This document shows, in pieces, positions 7,693 to 11,903 of a stretch of DNA of 11,903 nucleotides. Positions within the stretch are counted from its first letter, which is position 1; each line of letters starts with the position of its first letter. A program made the position numbers and the translations under genes. Source of the DNA: Phyllobacteriaceae bacterium (lineage in GTDB: Bacteria; Pseudomonadota; Alphaproteobacteria; Rhizobiales; Devosiaceae); the NCBI GenBank assembly GCA_012799265.1, contig JAAZLP010000446.1, positions 1 to 11,903 of the forward strand, written 5' to 3'. Below the pieces are notes generated by a model. It saw only the letters and a list, made by a program, of their open reading frames with translations. It was not told where the DNA came from and searched no databases.

Positions 7693-7706
7693 ACCTCTTA
7701 TCCTTA
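7693..7706. promoter_or_regulatory. Motif in the mdh leader shared with the sucA leader
   Basis: Plus-strand ACCTCTTATCCTTA here differs at one base from 4262-4275 in the sucA leader. It lies 33 nt before the mdh ATG, against 92 nt before the sucA ATG. On the minus strand it directly follows CTTGACGCG, which resembles an alphaproteobacterial -35, although no -10 at normal spacing is evident. It could be a common regulator site or a chance match. Confidence 0.35.
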
Positions 7707-7719
7707 CGCGTCAAGAGGG

Positions 7720-7759
7720 GCAAGTGAACCCTTCGTCTAAAGCCGGGTTTCACTCTTGC
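7720..7759. promoter_or_regulatory. Imperfect inverted repeat between zapE and mdh
   Basis: GCAAGTGAACCC (7720-7731) and GGGTTTCACTCTTGC (7745-7759) are complementary apart from three unpaired bases in the right arm. They are separated by 13 bp. On the minus strand no T-run follows, so this is not a normal terminator for zapE. It may be an mdh leader structure or an operator. The role is unknown. Confidence 0.3.
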
Positions 7760-7795
7760 CGATGAGCGAGGGGGGAGTGCCCTACGGGCATGTGA

Positions 7796-8938
7796 TCAGG
7801 CCTCTGCAGGTGCCGTGTCACGAAGGCCTTTGGTCAGATATTCTTCTGACTGCATCTCGTTGAGACGGGACAATGTCCGCTGAAATTCAAATGCGGTTTT
7901 GTCGTCAGCGCCGAGTTGCTCAAGGGGCACCTCAAAGCTCGCCGCCAGCTTCACACCACGGTCGTAAAGAGAGTCGATCAGGAGGATGAAACGCTTGGCT
8001 GCGTCCGAGCGGGTGCGATCCATTTGTTTGACGCCATCGAGCACGACGGAATCAAAGGCATGGGCGATGCGAACAAAGTCGCGCGTGCCCAGCGGCTTTT
8101 CGCAGAGGTCGGTGAAGTTGAAGCGCGCAGCACCCATCGCAGTCAACGGGACCGGAATTTCACGGCCAATGCTTTCAACGACGCCCGGCACCCCCTGCTC
8201 TCCCCCGGTAATGCGCAGCCACATCTTGTCCATCTGCGCTTTGACCTCTGCCCCCGAGCCAAAGGCATAGACCTGCTGCCCGGCGAACTTCAGGCGTCGA
8301 TAGTCTTGTTCTGAAGGCAGGGATGCGACGACAGTCTTTTCCTTGAGGAGCGCAATGAAGGGCAGGAACAGCTGACGATTGAGACCATCCTTGTAGAGCC
8401 CGTCGGGCGTGACATTGGATGTAGCCACCAGCGTCACACCACCAGCAAAGAGCTTGCCGAAGAGCCGATCGAGCAGCATCGCATTGGTGATGTCGTGGAC
8501 ATGGAATTCATCAAGGCAGAGGAGCCGCAGTCCCGAGCGCAGGATTGGCTTTACCACCGCCTCGACCGGGTCAGCGTCTTCATCCTTGCCGCGTGCTGCC
8601 TTGCGGAAGGCGGCGATGCCCGCGTGCACCTCGTCCATGAATTCATGGAAGTGAACCCGGCGCTTTTCCTTGAACGGGACTGCCGCGAAAAAGAGGTTCA
8701 TCAGCATGGTCTTGCCGCGACCAACCTCGCCATAGAGGTAGAGCCCGCGTATCGCTTCGGCCGGCTTTTCGAAGAGGCCGAACAGTCGTTTGGGTTTTGG
8801 GGCCAGAAGGTCACGGAGGACGCGATCAAGCTCGGCGGCCGCATCGCGCTGCGCCGGATCAGCCGACAGGGCGCCCCGAGACACAAGATCCTCGTAAGCC
8901 GCGCGAACTGGAGCGTTGGAAGGATTACTGGAAGACAT
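7796..8938 (-). CDS. zapE: AFG1/ZapE-family cell-division ATPase
   Basis: This is an AFG1-like P-loop ATPase. In E. coli the homologue ZapE associates with the FtsZ ring, and the yeast homologue works on mitochondrial membrane protein turnover. The exact role here is not known. From the chosen start (MSSSNPSNAP) it has 380 residues. Walker A GEVGRGKT is at 70-77, followed by the family motif HFHEFM (96-101) and Walker B LLCLDEFHVHD (139-149). ATSNVTPD, a sensor-type segment, follows. The C-terminus contains FTDLCEKPLGTRDFV, typical of the family. An in-frame ATG at 9001 would add 21 residues, but it sits directly beyond a terminator T-run, so I prefer 8938. The ribosome site is weak in either case. 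The zapE-mdh order is common in alphaproteobacteria, but the 136-bp gap argues for separate control. Confidence 0.93.
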   Translation of the reverse strand: MSSSNPSNAPVRAAYEDLVSRGALSADPAQRDAAAELDRVLRDLLAPKPKRLFGLFEKPAEAIRGLYLYGEVGRGKTMLMNLFFAAVPFKEKRRVHFHEFMDEVHAGIAAFRKAARGKDEDADPVEAVVKPILRSGLRLLCLDEFHVHDITNAMLLDRLFGKLFAGGVTLVATSNVTPDGLYKDGLNRQLFLPFIALLKEKTVVASLPSEQDYRRLKFAGQQVYAFGSGAEVKAQMDKMWLRITGGEQGVPGVVESIGREIPVPLTAMGAARFNFTDLCEKPLGTRDFVRIAHAFDSVVLDGVKQMDRTRSDAAKRFILLIDSLYDRGVKLAASFEVPLEQLGADDKTAFEFQRTLSRLNEMQSEEYLTKGLRDTAPAEA

Positions 8939-8965
8939 AGACCGATCCGGGAGCCGTCCTGAACT

Positions 8966-8980
8966 CTGACCCTTGGTCAG
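8966..8980. promoter_or_regulatory. Palindrome upstream of zapE
   Basis: CTGACC, CTT, GGTCAG is a perfect 6-bp inverted repeat 27 bp before the zapE start, between that start and the upstream terminators. It falls where a zapE promoter would have to lie. It may be an operator or a small hairpin in the leader. No -35/-10 pair was found. Confidence 0.3.
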
Positions 8981-8999
8981 TGGGCACCCCTTGCGATGC

Positions 9000-9028
9000 A
9001 AAAGGCCCCCGGGTCAACCCCGCGGGCC
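9000..9028 (-). terminator. Second (distal) terminator after the lipoprotein gene
   Basis: On the minus strand GGCCCGCGGG, loop GTTGA, CCCGGGGGCC forms a 10-bp stem with one mismatch, followed by TTTT. It lies about 48 nt past the lipoprotein stop codon and 11 nt beyond a first terminator. Its T-tail ends about 60 nt before the zapE start. Confidence 0.65.
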
Positions 9029-9039
9029 AACTCAATGCG

Positions 9040-9069
9040 CAAAGAAAAAGCCGGCCCTAAGAACCGGCT
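9040..9069 (-). terminator. First intrinsic terminator after the lipoprotein gene
   Basis: AGCCGG (9049-9054) and CCGGCT (9064-9069) make a 6-bp stem with a 9-base loop. On the minus strand it is followed by TTTTTCTTT. It begins 7 nt after the stop codon of the Omp19-like gene. Stem, position and T-run all fit a factor-independent terminator. Confidence 0.75.
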
Positions 9070-9076
9070 CATCCTA

Positions 9077-9682
9077 TTAGCGCGACATGGAAACGGCCTG
9101 ACCGCCGCTCATGGTGCCGATGTAGCGGCCAGCGGACGGGGCCAGAAAGGCCGCGATATTGCCGTTATCATCATAGAGCTGCAGCTGGCTGCCAACCTGC
9201 TGCCAGCCGGTGACCGAAGCAATCTGCGGCAGCGTGCATCCCGGCGCCGAAGCGCGGTAGTAATTGGTGCCAGTCTTTGACGTGAGCGGCAGGTTTAGAC
9301 GGCAGGTCTGGCCGGAAGCCACCACATTCCAGGCGCCTTCCGGACCGGTCGACACGCCCGAAACCATCGGCTGGCCAACATTGACGATCGAACCACCGCC
9401 GACCGGCGTACCGCCAGCGACCTGAACGCTCGAGCCCACAGCAGGGGCACCGCCCAGAACAGGCTGGCCTGAAAGGCCCGGGGCCGGCGTACCGGTCGCC
9501 CCAATCGGCGGCAGCGTATTCTGCTGAACGTTGGACTGCTGCACCGGCTGGAGCTGCTGCGGCTGGCCGACGACATTAAGGTTGGCGGTATTGGTCCGGG
9601 AGGTCGGGGAACATGCGGCGACCAGAACGGTCACGGCTGCCACGCCCACCATGGATGAAGCGATACGCTTCCAATCCTGCAT
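9077..9682 (-). CDS. Omp19-like outer-membrane lipoprotein with AprI/Inh-type C-terminal domain
   Basis: This is a predicted lipoprotein of 201 residues. Residues 1-23 are a lipoprotein signal peptide (K5, R6, then a hydrophobic stretch), and the lipobox VAAC puts the lipidated cysteine at C24. Ser at +2 favours the outer membrane. Residues 25-112 are a Gln/Pro/Gly/Val-rich, probably disordered linker. Residues 113-201 resemble the AprI/Inh metalloprotease-inhibitor fold as seen in Brucella Omp19. C127 and C149 are a likely disulfide, and SGGQAVSMSR at the end is close to the Omp19 terminus as I recall it. Omp19 has been reported to inhibit proteases, but whether this protein does is inference. 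ATG 9682-9680 has AGGAG at 7 nt, a strong ribosome site. It has its own candidate promoter and two terminators, so it is probably monocistronic. Confidence 0.85.
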   Translation of the reverse strand: MQDWKRIASSMVGVAAVTVLVAACSPTSRTNTANLNVVGQPQQLQPVQQSNVQQNTLPPIGATGTPAPGLSGQPVLGGAPAVGSSVQVAGGTPVGGGSIVNVGQPMVSGVSTGPEGAWNVVASGQTCRLNLPLTSKTGTNYYRASAPGCTLPQIASVTGWQQVGSQLQLYDDNGNIAAFLAPSAGRYIGTMSGGQAVSMSR

Positions 9683-9731
9683 CTGCTTACTCCTGCCGCA
9701 AAGGCTTAAAGCACGTTAACACTTGTGGCGG

Positions 9732-9760
9732 TGTATATAGAAACCACCGCCTTCGTTCAA
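9732..9760 (-). promoter_or_regulatory. Candidate promoter of the Omp19-like gene
   Basis: On the minus strand TTGAAC (9760-9755), a 17-bp spacer, then TATACA (9737-9732) makes a sigma-70-like pair about 50 bp before the start codon. TATATA, two bases upstream, is an alternative -10. The -10 is covered by an inverted repeat, GGCGGTG (9727-9733) and CACCGCC (9745-9751), which could be an operator. Confidence 0.5.
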
Positions 9761-9804
9761 TTGCTCAACCCGCATTAGCGTGGTTTCACACCATTATGGC
9801 CGAA

Positions 9805-10038
9805 CTAGGGGGTGGGACTTTCCATGTCCCGCAACAGATCACCCACTAGTACGGTTGCATCGGAAAGCTCTTCCTCAGGCACTTCGATGGTGAAGCCATC
9901 CGCGCCGAAGAGATTGGGAACGCCGGGTAGCCCGCCCTCTCGCAAATCCAGCGGATGAAACCCGTGGGCCCGAAGCGCGACAAGCAGGACGCGCGCTGTG
10001 GATTGGTCCTTGACCTGGGCGACGGGGGCAAAACGCAT
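9805..10038 (-). CDS. Small conserved-type protein, possibly DUF2007 family
   Basis: This encodes 77 residues with no signal peptide or membrane segment. The pattern is a short beta strand (FAPVAQVKD), a helix with STARVLLVALRAHGF, a Gly/Pro-rich middle (EGGLPGVPNLFGADG), then TIEVPEEELSDATVLVGDLL. This resembles the small DUF2007 'putative signal transducing' domain, where a helix, a short ligand-like loop and a VPxEExxxA segment occur in this order. The family call is from pattern alone and could be wrong. Reality of the gene is supported by an excellent ribosome site, AAGGAG at 6 nt, and by in-frame length in a region not opposed by a known gene. It is divergent from yejB (177 bp) and lies 122 bp before the lipoprotein gene in the same direction. 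The two could be co-transcribed, but the lipoprotein has its own promoter candidate. Confidence 0.65.
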   Translation of the reverse strand: MRFAPVAQVKDQSTARVLLVALRAHGFHPLDLREGGLPGVPNLFGADGFTIEVPEEELSDATVLVGDLLRDMESPTP

Positions 10039-10215
10039 GGACTTCTCCTTCGATCAGACATCGTGCAGGACTAAAACCCCAGCGGCAAGCCAGAATGGAG
10101 AACAACTTGCTGCGAGAGCGAACGGCTTGAGTGGTGTCTGCCTTGCCATCCCGGACTTGTCGTGGTCGTCTGCACCTGCCTTATGTGATTTGGGCAGGAC
10201 TTATTCGGAGCGGGC
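10039..10215. other. 177-bp divergent intergenic region between the small gene and yejB
   Basis: Both flanking genes start here and face outward, so it must hold at least two promoters unless transcription enters from outside. No convincing -35/-10 pair was found on either strand. There is an inverted repeat CCTGCC (10175-10180) / GGCAGG (10193-10198) with a 12-base centre, 17 bp before the yejB ATG. There is also a weaker stem at 10082-10089 / 10106-10113 with one G-T pair. Confidence 0.5.
10045..10050 (-). promoter_or_regulatory. Ribosome binding site that fixes the start of the 77-residue gene
   Basis: Minus-strand AAGGAG lies 6 nt before ATG 10038-10036. It is the best match to the anti-Shine-Dalgarno sequence in the window and supports a real gene despite its small size. 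Confidence 0.8.
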
Positions 10216-11313
10216 ATGGGCGCCTATATTATCCGCCGCCTTTTGCTGATGATCCCGACCGTGTTCGGCATCATGGCGATCTCGTTTCTGATTACCCAAT
10301 TTGCCCCTGGCGGGCCGGTGGAGCAGGCACTAGCCAATCTTTCCGGCCAGAACGCCTCGATCACCGAACGGATCACCGGCAGCGAGGGCGGCGACTTTGC
10401 CGCTCAGCCCGGTCAGGGCGGCAACGATTCCAGCTATCGCGGCAGCCAGGGCTTACCGCCGGAACTGGTGGCACGGATCGAGAAGCAGTTCGGCTTCGAC
10501 AAGCCGCCGCTCGAGCGCTTCTTCACGATGATCGGCAACTATCTTCGCTTTGATTTCGGCGAGAGCTATTACCGCGACATCTCCGTCATCGATCTGATCA
10601 AGGAGAAGATGCCGGTCTCGATCTCGCTGGGCCTTTGGATGACGCTGATCGCCTATGGCGTATCGATCCCGCTGGGAATTGCGAAAGCCATGCGCGACGG
10701 CTCGCGATTTGACGTCTGGACATCGACAATCATCATCATCGGCTATGCCGTGCCCGGGTTTCTGGTGGCCATCGCGCTGATCGTTCTTTTCGCGGGCGGC
10801 TCGTTCTGGTCGATCTTCCCCCTGCGGGGCCTGACATCACCCGGCTTTGCCAATTTCCCATGGTGGCAGCAGGTTCTGGATTATTTCTGGCACTTGCTCC
10901 TGCCCATCATCGCCATGGGTCTGGGCGCCTTCGCGACAGCCACCTTGCTGACCAAGAACTCGTTTTTGGACGAGATCCGCAAGCAATATGTGGTGACAGC
11001 GCGGGCCAAGGGGCTGACCGAGCGGCAGGTGCTTTACGGGCACGTTTTCCGTAACGCGATGATGCTGATCATCGCCGGTTTCCCCGGTGCCTTTATCGGC
11101 GTCTTCTTTGGCGGGTCGTTGCTGATCGAAACGATCTTCTCGCTCGATGGCCTCGGCCTACTCGGCTTCCAATCCATCGCCAATCGCGATTACCCGGTTG
11201 TGTTCGCGACGCTCTACATCTTCTCGCTGCTGGGGCTGATTATCGGTCTCATTTCCGATCTCGCCTATATGTGGGTGGATCCGCGGCTCGATTTTGAAAG
11301 TCGGGACGTCTGA
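10216..11313 (+). CDS. yejB: Peptide / microcin C-type ABC transporter permease YejB
   Basis: This is an inner-membrane subunit of a YejABEF-type oligopeptide importer. In E. coli the complex takes up peptides and the peptide antibiotic microcin C. The 365 residues have the family layout. Helix 1 is at 10-28, followed by PGGPVEQ (31-37). A long periplasmic loop (about 38-130) contains the variable Gly/Ser-rich stretch 55-80. Five more hydrophobic segments follow (about 134-156, 170-193, 222-246, 284-306, 328-350). The ATPase-contacting EAA loop lies around 258-282 (TARAKGLTERQVLYGHVFRN). GGAG sits 5 nt before the ATG. It overlaps yejE by one base (TGATG), so the two are translationally coupled. 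It is the first gene of its operon in this window, with no binding-protein gene upstream. DppB/OppB are relatives, but the neighbouring yejE and the sequence favour YejB. Confidence 0.95.
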   Translation: MGAYIIRRLLLMIPTVFGIMAISFLITQFAPGGPVEQALANLSGQNASITERITGSEGGDFAAQPGQGGNDSSYRGSQGLPPELVARIEKQFGFDKPPLERFFTMIGNYLRFDFGESYYRDISVIDLIKEKMPVSISLGLWMTLIAYGVSIPLGIAKAMRDGSRFDVWTSTIIIIGYAVPGFLVAIALIVLFAGGSFWSIFPLRGLTSPGFANFPWWQQVLDYFWHLLLPIIAMGLGAFATATLLTKNSFLDEIRKQYVVTARAKGLTERQVLYGHVFRNAMMLIIAGFPGAFIGVFFGGSLLIETIFSLDGLGLLGFQSIANRDYPVVFATLYIFSLLGLIIGLISDLAYMWVDPRLDFESRDV

Positions 11314-11903
11314 TGGGTATTTCGCTTTCGCCCATCAACGAACGGCGGCTCGCCAATTTCCGCGCCAACCGGCGTGGATGGTGGAGTTTCTGGATATTCC
11401 TCGTTCTTTTCGTCATTACCATTGGCGCCGAATTCATCGCCAATGACCGGCCGATCCTTGTTTCCTACAAGGGCGAGTTGATGGTGCCGGCGCTGGTGGA
11501 CTATCCCGAATCCAAATTCGGCGGGTTCTTTGCCACCACGAATTTCCGCGATCCCTTCATTGCCGACGAGATCAAGGCCAATGGCTGGATGGTCTGGCCG
11601 CCGGTGCGCTTCAACTATGGCACCGTCGACACCTATATCGCCTTCCCCGGTGCCAACCCGCCGAGTTGGATGCTCTCGCGTGAACAGATCTGCCAGCGCT
11701 ATCCTCTGGGCGTCGAAGACCCCGACTGTGTGCCGGGCAATTACCATTATCTTGGCACCGATGATCGCGGCCGCGATGTGCTGGCGCGGCTCATTTATGG
11801 CTTCCGCATTTCCGTGCTCTTTGGACTGATCCTGACCGTCCTCTCATCGGTCGTCGGCGTCGTGGCCGGCGCGGTGCAAGGCTATTATGGCGGCTGGCTC
11901 GAC
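11313..11903 (+). CDS. yejE: Peptide / microcin C-type ABC transporter permease YejE (3' end missing)
   Basis: This is the partner permease of YejB. Only the first 197 codons are present, and the frame is open at the window edge. Residues 1-21 are a basic cytoplasmic start (NERRLANFRANRRG) and 23-41 form the first membrane helix. A periplasmic loop of about 100 residues carries the YejE-type pattern NDRPILVSYKGEL (44-56), DYPE with FGG (63-71) and NFRDPF (77-82). C127 and C139 in the loop could form a disulfide. YHYLGTDDRGRDVLARLIYG (144-163) is the strongly conserved entry to the permease core, and the next helix is at about 166-190. The ATG overlaps the yejB stop codon. A YejF ATPase gene would be expected further right but is outside the window. 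Confidence 0.95.
   Translation, partial: MGISLSPINERRLANFRANRRGWWSFWIFLVLFVITIGAEFIANDRPILVSYKGELMVPALVDYPESKFGGFFATTNFRDPFIADEIKANGWMVWPPVRFNYGTVDTYIAFPGANPPSWMLSREQICQRYPLGVEDPDCVPGNYHYLGTDDRGRDVLARLIYGFRISVLFGLILTVLSSVVGVVAGAVQGYYGGWLD

Noticed and set aside
7778..7790. TGCCC-TAC-GGGCA as a zapE terminator
   Set aside because: The stem is only five pairs with a 3-base loop and has no T-run in either direction.
8495..8962. Plus-strand open frame of 155 codons opposite zapE
   Set aside because: It is antisense to the Walker A/B region of zapE and has no ribosome site or known motif that I can see.
11265..11747. Minus-strand open frame of 160 codons opposite the yejB end and yejE
   Set aside because: The plus strand has a clear, motif-supported yejE in coupling with yejB, so the antisense frame is a shadow.
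1..11903. A CRISPR array, toxin-antitoxin pair, phage or insertion element, or a new defence system
   Set aside because: I saw no regularly spaced repeats, transposase-like motifs or defence-type domains. Nearly all of the window is explained by housekeeping metabolism, one ATPase, one lipoprotein, one small protein and a peptide importer.

Overview
This GC-rich window reads as ordinary chromosomal DNA from an alphaproteobacterium, most likely of the order Hyphomicrobiales and possibly Devosia-like. The order is inferred from three things: the gene order zapE-mdh-sucC-sucD-sucA-sucB, an Omp19-like lipoprotein with an AprI/Inh-type C-terminus, and a rhizobial-style YejB/YejE peptide permease. 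The genus is a guess from memory of family sequences. I see no transposase, phage gene, CRISPR array, tRNA or rRNA.

Positions 1-7659 (all on the minus strand, so transcription runs from high to low coordinates) hold a TCA-cycle block: mdh (malate dehydrogenase), sucC and sucD (succinyl-CoA synthetase beta and alpha), sucA (2-oxoglutarate dehydrogenase E1), and the first 380 codons of sucB/odhB (E2), which runs off the left edge. Together these convert 2-oxoglutarate to succinyl-CoA and then to succinate, and oxidise malate to oxaloacetate. sucC-sucD (18 bp gap) and sucA-sucB (24 bp gap) are tight pairs. A good intrinsic terminator lies between mdh and sucC. A 321-bp spacer with a 12-bp hairpin and a terminator-like leader lies between sucD and sucA. 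The block may therefore be several transcripts or one transcript with internal control points. The mdh and sucA leaders share a 13-of-14-base motif.

Positions 7796-10038 (minus strand) hold zapE (AFG1/ZapE-type ATPase), an Omp19-like outer-membrane lipoprotein with its own candidate promoter and two tandem terminators behind it, and a 77-residue protein that resembles the DUF2007 family.

Positions 10216-11903 (plus strand, divergent) hold yejB and the start of yejE, the two permease subunits of a peptide / microcin C-type ABC importer. They overlap by one base. No binding-protein gene precedes yejB.

I did not find a convincing undescribed system. The observations worth checking are regulatory: the shared mdh/sucA motif, the hairpins that divide the TCA block, an inverted repeat over the lipoprotein promoter, and a perfect 45-bp tandem duplication in the sucB linker.
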